Assembly: GCA_037013685.1 (NCBI GenBank)
Contig: CM072887.1
Location: forward strand, 87,874,347 to 87,938,346
DNA: 64,000 nucleotides
Reading direction: 5' to 3'
From: Acridotheres tristis
Taxonomy: Eukaryota; Chordata; Aves; Passeriformes; Sturnidae
The position numbers and the translations under genes were made by a program. The notes beneath the pieces are model-generated. The model saw only the letters and a list, made by a program, of their open reading frames with translations, did no database searches and had not been told where the DNA came from. Shown here piece after piece: positions 1-12,700 of this stretch; the stretch's first letter is position 1, and each line of letters starts with the position of its first letter.

Positions 1-576
1 ACTAGCTTGGACTGATGCTAGGATGAGGCTCCTGCAGTAGCAATGTATCCACTATGTACAACATTCCTGCTCTGCTTTGCTCAGCAGACACAAGCCTGAA
101 CTTACCTCAAACACTAATTGCGTCTGAATGTGTCTGTACCCAAAGTGAATCTTTCTTGTTTTCTCTAAACACAAAAGAGTCACCCTCCAACAGGCTGTTA
201 ATTCATTTTGCTTAACTGGTGGTTTGGGCTGTGCAGACAATAGTTCTCATCTCTCCAGCTGGTCCGTGAAAGCACCTCCTGTGTAATTTGTCAGTGTAAA
301 AAGGCATGACATTCTCCACTGAGCTGCAAATACACTATAAATCAGATGGTTAAAAGCATGAACAGCTTTTAGGCTTCCTATAATTTTTTGGGAAGCATGA
401 GCTGTTTTTACAGTTATGAAAATATAGTGCTGTGTATCACTGACTTTTTAATGGAAAGATAATGTGCCGGTACTGCTGGATGATTAATGATTCCAAATGT
501 GGGCTCAATCTCCCTGTGTAAGCTGCAGTGTGTCAGGTCACCTCATGAGTGACCATGACTTCTTATATCTTAACAG
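1..576 (+). other. DST: DST intron (3' part), upstream of first visible exon
   Basis: AT-rich intronic sequence ending in the acceptor taacag at 571-576. I see no repeat element or coding segment in it. Confidence 0.8.
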
Positions 577-705
577 GCAGAAGAATTCCACTCAGTTGTC
601 CATGTCCTTTTGGAATGGCTGGCAGAGGCAGAGCAGACTCTTCGTTTCCACGGCATCCTTCCAGATGATGAAGAGGCCCTGCGAACACTGATAGAGCAGC
701 ACAGG
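577..705 (+). CDS. DST: DST coding exon 1 of window: spectrin-repeat segment
   Basis: 129 nt, 43 codons, phase 0 at both ends. It encodes [20 protein letters not shown] followed by a conserved helix around [16 protein letters not shown], a late rod segment of spectraplakins. The acceptor is cag at 574-576 and the donor is gtaagc at 706. Confidence 0.93.
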
Positions 706-3700
706 GTAAGCAAGAAAATGAAGAGGATCCTCTTCATTCTAATTGCTCTCATAGGTGGAGAGTCTATCCCTATCCAGCATCCAGTGTTGGGGCAATTCTG
801 TCTGTAGAAAAGCTAAAAATTTAATAGAGTTAAGAGTTTGATGTCCAGACTGGTGTTGGGTTGTTTGAGTCATCTTGGCTTATTTAAGAAAAAACGGGCC
901 TTTAGAAAGTTGCTGTAAACGTGTAAAGACAGCTGCAAGCCCCTCTGTGGAATATACCATGCCAGTAATTACCACACAGACTGCTACAGGAGCATTAACT
1001 GTATCTGTCTCCTTAGCATCATTGACATAAGTGGCATAAACGTTTCTTGCAAGGTCATTTGTAAATGTCAGCAGAATGAGGTTGTCATCCATGAACCTTT
1101 TGTCATGGTGACAGCGTGCTGTCATACTTCACATGCATTGGCTACTGTAATATTGCAGTGGCATAGCTACTGCAGGTAGTAAATTATAGGCCATCAAACT
1201 AACTGTGCAATAATGAAATGGGAAATTGGCAAGTAAGGATCATAGAGGTAAAATTTTCACTCTCCAAACAGGAGGCTACAAACATACATAGCTCAGCCTA
1301 CACAAAATAGTACCAGGGGTGTAGTGCCCACAGTGTTATAGAACAAACTATAAGTCCTGGATATATTTATCATTGCTATGAAGAAAATGAAAGCAAAGTT
1401 TATGAAATGGAGATTGGAAAATCGTGCTATTTAAATTGAGTTTGCTAATATTATTATGGAAAGGACTGCATGCAAGATAGGATTATTAAGTGGTTCTTAA
1501 CTGAGGGATTTTCAATGTCCTAAAAATGTAATGTTTTGAAAAAGTTTTCAGTTTTAATTTAGGGCCCTGGAAACTGAATGCTAGTTATAAGCTGGCAAAT
1601 GTATCTCTGCATCAAATGTGTGTATATATTAGCATGTGCTGCTGTAGCAGCCTCACAGTGTGTTGACTAATGTGGGCAGCAGCAACCTAATGTATTTGTT
1701 CAATTAAATGTCTTTTAGCTGCTTTTCTTCCACATGTGCTTCACCAGTTCCCTTTTATTTGATTTTTAAATCTTTTGGCTACAGAGAAGAGAACTGGGTG
1801 AAATCTTAGGTCCACTGAAATAATTAGAAAATAGAATTTTAAATGTCTTCCTCCACACTGTAGATGGATTAGCAAAATATTTCTGTGCTAAGTTCAAAAT
1901 TTGTGCTGCCAAAGCTGAAGCATAACTTGGATTCCCAAAGCAGTTTGTCTCTGAGAAACCCTGTCCAGCTGGGAAGGATGATAACTAGCACAACACAACC
2001 AATCTCAGTGTTAGATGTGGCCATACTGTACTTAAATTTTTTAGTAGGCTTTAGAAGGTGTTCTCCCAACCACGTTTTACTTTTAAAGGGCAAACAATAG
2101 AAATAGAGTAACTGTCCAGCTAAGAAAGATTATGGCACTGCAGTTTTACCACTCACACAATCTTTCTCGAATAGATCATCTCTCAGTTTAAACTTATAAC
2201 ATTAGCTTTCAGGAAGACAAAAAGAAAATAAGGGAAGAAGTAATATATATTACTTTTAAATAGCATGTATACATTATAATATTGCATACTAGACTGAAAA
2301 TGTATGACTGAAATTATTACATAAATATGAAATGTATCATCCTTTTGTCACTGTGATTTTTGTAAAATAGTTTTATTGCATTTTTATTCAATTACATGTA
2401 GAAGTGTTTTCTTCAGGACAATATTTTATCCAAATGGCCCATCTTTATGCCCATTTCTGATTTTTCTCTTGAATACTGCACATGATTTAGTGAATGCTGC
2501 TATCTGAGTCAGAGAGAGATCTGTCACTTCTCCACCTCTCTAGGGACTGAGAGCTGTAGTGGGTTAATGCACTGCATTGCTCGATGAAAGCATCCCATTT
2601 CCTCTTTTGTAAATATGTCTGTTTCACTAGTTTGCCCAGAGTTCAATACAATTAGGGAGAGTTTAATACACTGTGAGTTGTGCATCATAGATTTAATTCT
2701 TGGAATACTCTGGTATAGCTGAGCAGGGGAACACAATGGGGGGTTTTTGCCCATTTCCCACCTGTCTTTGTTTTGTTTTGGTAATCTCTTATTATAATCC
2801 AATTCAACCTTTCCGAAACCATGTTGAACTGAAGTATTGTAAGGATGCATGCATTTTTGTGAGAGAAGGTTTGCTATTATGATTTGGGTTGTAAACTCTG
2901 ATAATAATTAAAACTTAAAATCAGTTAGCAACAAATACATTTAAATACAGAGCCTTCATATTCTGGGGTTCTAGAACAACGTAGAAGAGATTATGTCTTT
3001 TACATTTTATTTCATAATAACTTCATACTTTGTAAAGACACAGGATAATATCATTATGAATTGTTGAAGAACCTATTTTTACAATGTTTTGGTGATTTTG
3101 AATTGTCTAGGATCTGAATTGGCTCATCTTTAATCCAAAATAAATGGATTTATGGGCAGAGAGAGGAAGAGTTAAGATTTCAGAGATTTAGTTCTATTTT
3201 GTAGCCTCATTAAAAATCTTAAAGTATAAAAGCACTGAGAGATATTAGCAGTTCCAGTTAAGGATGCTCACAGAGACACACAGAGTTGCATAACATTTAG
3301 GCAGAAAAGTAAAACCATTGTAATAGTAATGATTAACCAAAAATAAAAAGGAAAGGGGAAAATAGAAAAAAGAAATAAAGAAATGCAAGCTACAGAAAGG
3401 ATGGGAAAAGTTCTCCTTTCAGTTGCTTTTTCTTACTGTTGTTTCTCCCTCACATCCATTTCTAGCCCTGCTGTCACAGGAACACCAATAACTATGAGCT
3501 TGGATGCCTAAAGCTGTAAACTTCCTTTTGCTTTTACAAGATTTTTCCCACATGCTGTGCCTCTCCCCCTCAGCTGCTGAGTTGTCACATTTGTGTTAGT
3601 TTAGTGTAGCTGCTCCTGAACTCTGTCATGTCTGAGCATGCAATTATAGCTGGACATTTCCAGCCTCTGGTAGGAGCTTGATAGTTTATTATGAAGAATT

Positions 3701-6700
3701 ACTGTAACTGACAAACTAAAAGTCATTGAAATGTTGCACATAGCGATTCCAACCATCATGTAGCTGGTTTAAAGCACTTCTAAATGCTGGGGTTTTTGGG
3801 TTTTTTTGTTTTTTGTTTTTTTTTGTTGTTTGTTTGTTTGGTTTTTTATTAAGGGCATGCATCTTAAAAGGATTTGGAGTGTGGTGGGCTTTTAAGGAGT
3901 AGCAAGTTGGGATAAGATGTTAGAGCTTTGTTTAGTATTTTATGTGGAATAGGCTTTTTAAACAGTTTAAAGTTTTCTCATACAAGTGAAATTTGCCTCT
4001 TGCACGTTGGATCTGCTTGAGCAGTCAAGAGGCTCATAACCTTCCAGATTATGCACTCAGATTTCTCTTGCAAATATTGTCAGCGTCTAATTAAAATTTT
4101 ATTCTATATATAATATTGTTATATTATATTACCTCTATTTTAGGAATTTATGAAGAAACTGGAAGAGAAAAAGGCAGAACTGAATAAAGCAACAGATATG
4201 GGAGAAGCTATTCTGGCTATCTGCCACCCTGACTCCATCACCACCATTAAGCACTGGATAACAATCATCAGAGCCAGGTTTGAAGAGGTCAGTATATGTT
4301 GAACCATCTTTGTTGCAGCAGTCCATCTTCAATTAGAACATAGCTGACAGCTAACATGGTAGTTACACTGTGAGGAAATGATCCAGCTGTTGAGAACTAA
4401 ACATTTAAAATACCCGTGGTGATGGATGTGAATGTGGTGCTTCCCTAGGCTTGCTTTCAAAACGTACAGGGCTTTAAGAGCTAAAGCAGATGGTCAAGCT
4501 TCTTTGTTTGTATGTATTAAAGGAAATACTGTCTGACACTTCCCAAGTGAGGAAAACCAATAGTTTCTAGGTTGAAATTGAAAAGTTACAAAGGAAAGAA
4601 AATAACAGGGCAAATGTGTAGGATTTTCTGTATACATTAGACAGGATTTCAGTCCAACATACTCTTAATCTAGAAGATATCTAAATTATTTAAGTGGCTA
4701 CAGGTAGGTTGTACCCTCAGCTGTTAAGGTGGCATTTTCTGTTTTATATCAAGCTTAAAGAAAAACAAAATATTGGTGATAGCAAAATACGGCTTCAGGA
4801 GTGCCCAGGAATAAAACTGACATCAAATCTTGTGTGATTCACTAAAGCACACATGTGGTTAAATTATTTAATATGTTGCCTGAATGTGATAGTTACTGTT
4901 TAGCAGCACCTAATCCTGAATATCTGTGGAAGAAATGTGTTGGACTAGACATTCTAGTTAGCTAGCTACCTTTAGTGATCAGCCACTACATGTAACACCT
5001 TTGATATTCAAATATCAGTAGGCCTAAGAAGTAGCTCTGGGTCTACAGTAAGTAGAGAAATTTTAAATGCATTATGAAGAGTTTCAGATGTGCACATACT
5101 CATGTATCGGTTCCTTTGTCAAGGTCTTGGCATGGGCTAAACAGCATCAACAGAGACTGGCAGGAGCTTTGGCTGGACTTATTGCTAACCAGGAGCTGCT
5201 GGAAGCCTTGCTGTCCTGGTTGCAGTGGGCAGAGACTACACTAACTGAAAAAGATAAAGAGGTGATCCCCCAGGAGATTGAGGAAGTTAAAGCGCTTATA
5301 GCCGAACATCAGGTAAGGATTATTGAGTGGCTTGTGTCACTCACATGGGGTCACATCTCAGCGAGGATCAAGTGCGAATCTCCTTTGCTGTTTTTCCTTG
5401 TAATAATTGAATACAAGCAGGGATAATACTAGGAATAAAAGAAAACCCGCAGGAACTGTATGATAGTGCTGCCACCTTAGATCTAGTGCTGCAGTTTGGC
5501 TTTACTGATTAAATATCAAAACTAGGTTTATAAAGTGCCAGAGGGAGCTGCTGGTGTAGTGAATGCTCCTAGACTTACCCCAGCTTACACACCAGAGCTG
5601 CCCCACTTCTGTGAACTGCAGTTTGAACAGCAGGATCTTGGAGGCAAAATTCTGTTCTATATCACCTCACCATATACAGTTAATAAAGGAGTTTGACGTA
5701 TTGGTTTTTAGATTTAGCCTTCTTTTAGTAGCCAGGCCATAGTGATCTAAAAAGCTTATACTGCTGATTTTTCTTATCTACAAAACATTTATCTATGTCT
5801 ATACTGTGAATCTGGCATTGTGTCTTTCTGTGCATTTCTTTTTAACTTTGATGTTTTGCTATTGTGTATGTTTTTCATTCCTCTGGTTACTTTTGTGTAT
5901 TGTTAGTTAAGGTCCCCTCTATCTGATTGCAGACATTCATGGAAGAAATGACCAGAAAACAGCCTGATGTCGATAAAGTTACAAAGACCTATAAAAGGAA
6001 AGCACTTGAACCCTCTCCAGTACAATCTCATATTCCTGTCCTTGATAAGGGGAGAGCAGGAAGTAAGTAACAGCGTATTTTGGGGTGTGTCGCACATACC
6101 ATTTCTCTATCTGTAAAATTTACTGATTGCTAATAATCTAATAGCTTTGATTAATTTCTGGTGAAAGAGAGTAAAATTCTCTTGGCTATCTTTCCTGATG
6201 ATCTCTCATTTTTTATAAATTGTGGGGAAATTTCTCAGAGCAGACATTTTTTACATTTTATCCTAGTCTTCATGAATAGCTATTTAAAGTGTGCAGCCTT
6301 TCCTGTGCCTTTAAACTTCCAAGAACAAGTACATACTGAGTCTTTGCAAATCTTCCATTATCTGAAAATGCAGACAACTTCACAGAGAGATATAGAGACA
6401 AAATTGTGCTCTTACTGTCTATAAAATTATATTAATCCAGTTAGAAGTGTATTCAGTGAAGCTGAATGGAAAGTGAATCATCAAGTGAGGAAATTGCTTT
6501 TTGTAATTTTAGATATACTTACCCGTTGTATTTTATACTTACCCATACACGGAACCTGCTTCTAAAATGAGGTTGTTTACTTTGCAACTCTCAGAGATTT
6601 ATGAAGATTTAATTTAAACTGTGCAGCTTGACTAGTGGAGCCCTCACCAACTGCTTCTGGCTAGATAAGAGTCTGTAATCACTACTGGGTTGTTCCCCAG

Positions 6701-9700
6701 CAGTGGTAAAAAACAAGGAAAAAACATCCCACTATATGGAGTCATCTTGGGGTAGGACCTCCTTATTTGGGACAGGAAGGAATAATTTTAGGAAGGTCAA
6801 GTGCATTTCATGTGAATGTTTGTTTTGTTTGAACTGGGTGAGCCCTATGCATTTTATCATGTTTTAACAGGAAAGCGTTCCCCAACACCAGGCATTTATC
6901 CGTCAGCAGCCCAGGCACAAATTGAAACCAAGAATCCACGGGTAAACCTTTTAGTCAGCAAATGGCAGCAAGTTTGGCTTCTGGCCTTGGAAAGAAGGAG
7001 AAAACTTAACGATGCTTTGGACAGACTTGAAGAGGTCAGAAAAGCACTGCACAGAATATATATATATATATATATGTATACACTTTTGCATAATTTTCTT
7101 TATTGGATTAAATTCCAATACTGTGAACAACTTCCATATTTGTTGTATTACACTGTATGACACAGCTGTCTGAAAACACTGTGATACACATGCTTTAATG
7201 TGCTTTAAAAGCTGTCATCGTCATTTTTAATGAGGAGAGTTGAGATATTTAAAATGCTTGCATAGGTCCTCAAAGAATCAATTATTCAACAAAATGCAGA
7301 TGGTATCTATCTCATTGATGTTCGAGATTGATGGAGTTCAACTGAATAAAGTTCTTTCTGTTTTTTATTAAGCTGAGAGAATTTGCCAACTTCGATTTTG
7401 ATATTTGGAGGAAAAAATACATGCGATGGATGAACCATAAGAAGTCTCGTGTGATGGATTTCTTTAGAAGGATTGATAAAGATCAGGATGGAAAGATTAC
7501 AAGACAGGAATTTATCGATGGAATTCTTTCTTCAAGTAAGTTTTAAAATTAACATAATGTTGGACTCGGAACAAACATTCATGAAGTCTTATTGTCTAGA
7601 TAGTGTGACCCATGCTTTTTATTGTGTTAGAAGGTCACAGATTTCCTTTTTGAATTAATTAATTATTATTACTTTATCATTATTTTACTTGAAAATATTT
7701 CTAGATTCTAGAAACTCTTTCTAGTTATTTTACATTGCAAATCAGGTTACAAATGTCACATTTATATTATTGTCCAGTTAGTAGTTTGCTGGTTTACTGA
7801 ACTCAGATTGTAATTCCTGTAATACAACGCTACTGCAACAATTACTTTTTGACTGATTACTCATAATAGTAAAAAGTACCTTATGTAACATAGATGGTTT
7901 TCAAAATCAGATCATAGGATCATAGGATTTTAATTAAAGAACTTACATGGAATAGTTTCAATTATAGCAGGAAACTGTAATTTTTGAAACCAGTATTTTC
8001 ATGAGCCATGACAATATTCATATACCTATATAAGGCTTACAATTCCAAGCAATCAAGCTAGAAAGGAATTTTCCTAGCTTCCCTGGTATTCCCTGGTATC
8101 GGTATTCCTTAGGTATGGTGGTAATGTAAGTCTTCCACATCATATATGTGATCATATTTCCTTTTAGGAATAGGCTCATAACAGATAAGGACCTAATACT
8201 TAAAATAATCCTTTATCTTCACATCATGGAAACTTTTGCTTTGAACAGTAAGGATTCGTTTGGAATTGGGCTGCTTCTAGCATTTCATTTTAGTAGGAAA
8301 ATACTGTACTCTGTATGTTTCCCCCTGCTTTTGGAAATCCAGTAAAACGTCACTATATGTGAATATTGCTGTTTTGCTTGAATTGTTAAAAATTAATGAA
8401 AAAGCCTAATACCACCAAGAGGTTAAATAATTTGCTCTTTTAACTCAGTTGGTATCGATTTATTATGAGCACCAAACACTCCTGATATAATCCCTGTTCA
8501 TCACCTTGAAATTTTCTTTGACCATTTAATTGAGAACCTCTATGTGGGTTAATACTGTGCTGCTGTGAACTTGATCTAAAGAAGGACTCAATGAAACACC
8601 ATGCAATGATCTGCATTGATAAGACTTTGCATTCCAGATTTAATCAGCACAGAAATGCTTGCTTGACCTTTCCTTACTAACTTTTTATCTTGTTCATTTC
8701 TGGTATTTTATGCACTTTGAAGGTCAAAATGTTAACATCCTCTCCTCAAAATATTTTTCAGTTTAATCTGTGCCCTTGCTTTTGTCTCTGTCTTCAAGCC
8801 ACACTGTGGTAGCCATTTTAATCCAATATCTGGGTGACACTGGAGATTCAGATTGAGTTTTTTAAGAAATACTCCTTCACTTTTTTGAATGTCCTTTTTT
8901 TTTGATAAGCACTGTCTGTCACCAGATAGTGCCTTCTAATATTTATGATAAAGCCTCTCATTGTAATGGGAATGAAAGGTGAAAACATGTGTTTTGTTGT
9001 CTTTGTCCTGCAGAGTTCCCTACAAGCCGACTTGAAATGAGTGCTGTTGCAGACATTTTTGATAGAGATGGTGATGGATATATTGACTACTATGAATTTG
9101 TAGCAGCTCTTCATCCAAACAAGGATGCATACAAGCCTCTCACAGATGCTGACAAAATTGAAGATGAGGTATGTTCTCTGCATTCTTAGGTTGCATTCTG
9201 TTCTACTGGAGTCACATTCCGTAACAATTCACTTTATTTTCACTTCTATTTGATCTGAAGTTTACTAGGTACACAAATCTTTAGAAATGTGATATTTAAA
9301 GTAATTATCCTGTTGTGGGTTTTTTGCAGGTTACAAGGCAGGTAGCGAAATGTAAATGTGCAAAACGGTTTCAAGTGGAACAGATTGGGGATAACAAGTA
9401 TAGGGTAAGTCTTTTAAGGACCTCAGTTCTTTCAGCTTTCTTCATAAGACATGGTTTACACAAGGAATTAGGCTATGTGAATTCACAAGGATCTCGTCCT
9501 TTGTCTCAATGACAATTATGCATTTTCTTTAAGATTGTCTAAATTTTTTTTCTTGTTAGAACATATAGACTAAAAATATGGAAAATTGCTGATGTTTGTA
9601 TTTATTTTCACTTAAACTACTGAAGCTATTTTCAGTCATAGGAATTTTTAAGAGCTAGCTGCACACATCTGTACACATGCATGCATACATACAATATATC

Positions 9701-12700
9701 CTCACAAGCTGGTCTTTCTGCCAGGATACATTAAGTGCTTAAACTGTAGCTGATTTTCTATCAGTTTCACAAAAACAGTGACTCACATTTTCTTGTGGTA
9801 TTGTGTTGTACTTCAAAAATCTTTTACCAAAGTGTCTTCAATCATTTTTGCATTATTTTGCCATTTTCGATTAGATAGCATTAGATACCTCCAGAATCAC
9901 AGAAAAATAGATATCACAGAGTAGAGAAAGATCTGCTACCCCTGGATTCAATAACCAGAACAATTTGAGGTAAAATGCAATATTTGGCTAAGAGAGATTA
10001 CTAAGTACTTGTAGATTTTAAAAGACCACAGAAACAGCAATGGGAAGGAAATGAAAGCCTTGAATATTTTCCAATATTCAGTCTTGGATGGCTAACTACC
10101 TGCTCATCTCTCAAGTAGATACTTTATTTAGAATGTCTAATGTGTTAGTTTGCATGTTTCTAGGTCATGTAGAGAATTTCCTGTAAACTAATCGTGTCTT
10201 TCTTCCATTTTTCATTTCTTATCAGTTCTTCCTGGGAAATCAGGTATAAACCAGTGGAATGTGTTATGAAGTTTTTTTTTTTTTCCTTTTTTTTTCTCCT
10301 TTCTCTTTATTTCTTTTTTTTTTTCCTAACGCATATTGATTTAAGCTTGCAGTGGTCAATCTTCTTGCCATCCTTTAATTTTCAGCTAATTCATTGCTGG
10401 TCAGCTGTGGTATTTCTTTAAATGCTATGGAGCATTCCTTGTCTCAGGGTCCCTTGTCTACAATCCCTCACCTGCTTTCTTTGGTCATTTTCCTCATTAA
10501 GGAGATTACTTTTAAAGGAACCAGATAATGGTCAGCAGCAATTCCTATAGCGAAAAATCTTGATAATTTAAACTGCAATTATAGAGATTACGATTATCTA
10601 ATCAGTTTTATAGTTGAATCCTTCAAAATTCTGTAATGTCTTTTTTAGACTATTTAATTAAAGGCTAATCATGGCAAGCAGATCCCAGTGTCTTACCACT
10701 TACTTACTGCAAATTGCACAAAAAATTCTTTCATCTTTGCAAAAAAAAAGGTACACTCTCTACGCAATCAAGCAGACTGATTAAGAACCTCGATATAGTT
10801 AATTATTTAATGTACTAACACAGTGAATCTTAAAATACTTACTTTGGAAGTAGGCAGAATTGCTGTTCCCATTCAGACTAATCCCTCCCCCAAAGTGTTT
10901 TCAAGGAGCTATGGCAAGTCTATGATGTACTGGAGCTGTGTGTAAGAATCCTTTGTGTCAGCTGGTGAGTCCTCCTCAGGAGGAAACACTACCCATTGCT
11001 TACTCCTGTGCTACACACTGATATACAGCTTCCTGAAGTGCTAAATCATATCTATCTGCCCAGTGAGAATGGAAACACCTTATGCAAACCAGGTATCGGA
11101 TACTGTCAGTCCAATGCTTTTAAAAAGGCAATAAGGGATGTAATCCATTCTGAAAACGCTAGCATCAACAGCAGTAGCCATTTTAAATCTTAAGATGTAG
11201 AAAATGTGGGTGCACTCTTGCTTACTAGCAGAGCCTGTTGAGCTAAAGAAGAAAGCATAGAGCAGTGGATAATCTTGCCATGTGCCTCAAGCAATATATC
11301 TAAGCAATAATTTAAAATATTTTCCACATATAGAACAAGTCTCTTTTTGAAAGAACTGTTTGAAATTATGTTAATCCTCTTATCTGTCATCTGTACTCTC
11401 AGATCTGGGAAACAGAGCATTTCTTGAGAAACTCTTACTGATGCAAAATGGCATCTATGGGCTGTTGTCAAGAACAGGCCTATTTGTAGCTTAAAGTCCT
11501 TTATGTTTTTACCTTTGATTATTTGAAATAATGTTTAAAGAAAGTTAGTATCCAGGATATTTTAGGAAGGAAATCAACAGAGTTACCATGAAAAGAAATG
11601 CAGTAATAGATAGATACTATTGTATTACTGTGTTACTTGCCAGCCCCACTTCTGAATCAACCTCAGCTAGGTGGGCAGTTTCCAAAGCACACTGTATTTG
11701 ACCCTTGGTGTAGTTGCCTGATGGGGTCTAACTGACTGATTAGGCTGCGATGGGGAAAAAATATAAAGAAAATAAGAAAGATTCTATCTTCAGAATCACT
11801 AGAAAAAATATTTGGTAGGAGCAAGCCAATAAAAATAAACAGCATTAATTTGGATGCCTGAAAAAAAAAAAAAGCTTTGATCTACATATATAAAATGGTT
11901 CTCTGTTTGGCACATATTGAATGCATTATTAAAAAACTCTTACAAATAATGCTTGTGAATGTTCTTACTTGTAACAAATACAATTTATTATTGAATTTAG
12001 AAGCAAGTTTTGCTTTTGTTTGGTTCCTAAAAGTAATATTCCTTTAAACTTATTCTCTCTTCTTGGCTTGAATAGTACCAAACAACTAAAATCATCTAAC
12101 AAGTAGGGATCACGTTTGTTGTGTGGCTTGTTCAGTTCCCTCACTGGAGCAAGTAGGTACAGTTGAATTATGGCCAGCCTTCTGCAGGGGTCAGAGATTG
12201 TCCCAAAGAGGGGCATTCAACTCCCATTGGTTTTACTGAGTGCTCTGCATGCTTGTGCGAGGGTGCACTGCACTTGGTCTGGTGATCTGGTATCAAAATT
12301 TTTTAGTAGTGCTGGCTCAAAAGTACTGAATTCTTCTGGTTATTTTCCTTGAGATTGTGAGGTCCACATTTTAGTCATGCTGTCTTCGATCTGAATTGGA
12401 GTGAAGGTACTGCATACAAGTTTTGTTACACAGGTTTCAAGAATGCAAAATATGCATTAGGTCTAGCCATCAGCCCAAAGGAAGAATGGACTCATACAGG
12501 AGCTTAATATGAAACAGATTATTGTGCATCCCTAAATCGTGAAGAACTTGATGTGTAGACAGAGGAATGACCAACATAATGATAGTTATTAATCATTCAT
12601 TGCTTCTTTAATGTTCCCTTCCCCACATGCACCTTGCTGTAGGTAAGCTGTGTTAGCACTGTAGTGCTATACCTGAAAATATTCCCATAGATGAATCAAT

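Noticed and set aside
7914..7970. CR1 3'-end-like catagg repeat
   Set aside because: Two degenerate octamers with no clear CR1 body after them; mentioned in the intron entry only.
8414..8440. Short match to the MIR SINE core (gaggttaaataatttgctc)
   Set aside because: About 20 bp only, no flanking SINE sequence, compatible with chance.
9890..9930. CR1 3'-end-like agaatcacagaaaaatag motif
   Set aside because: Too short and lacks the following CR1 sequence.
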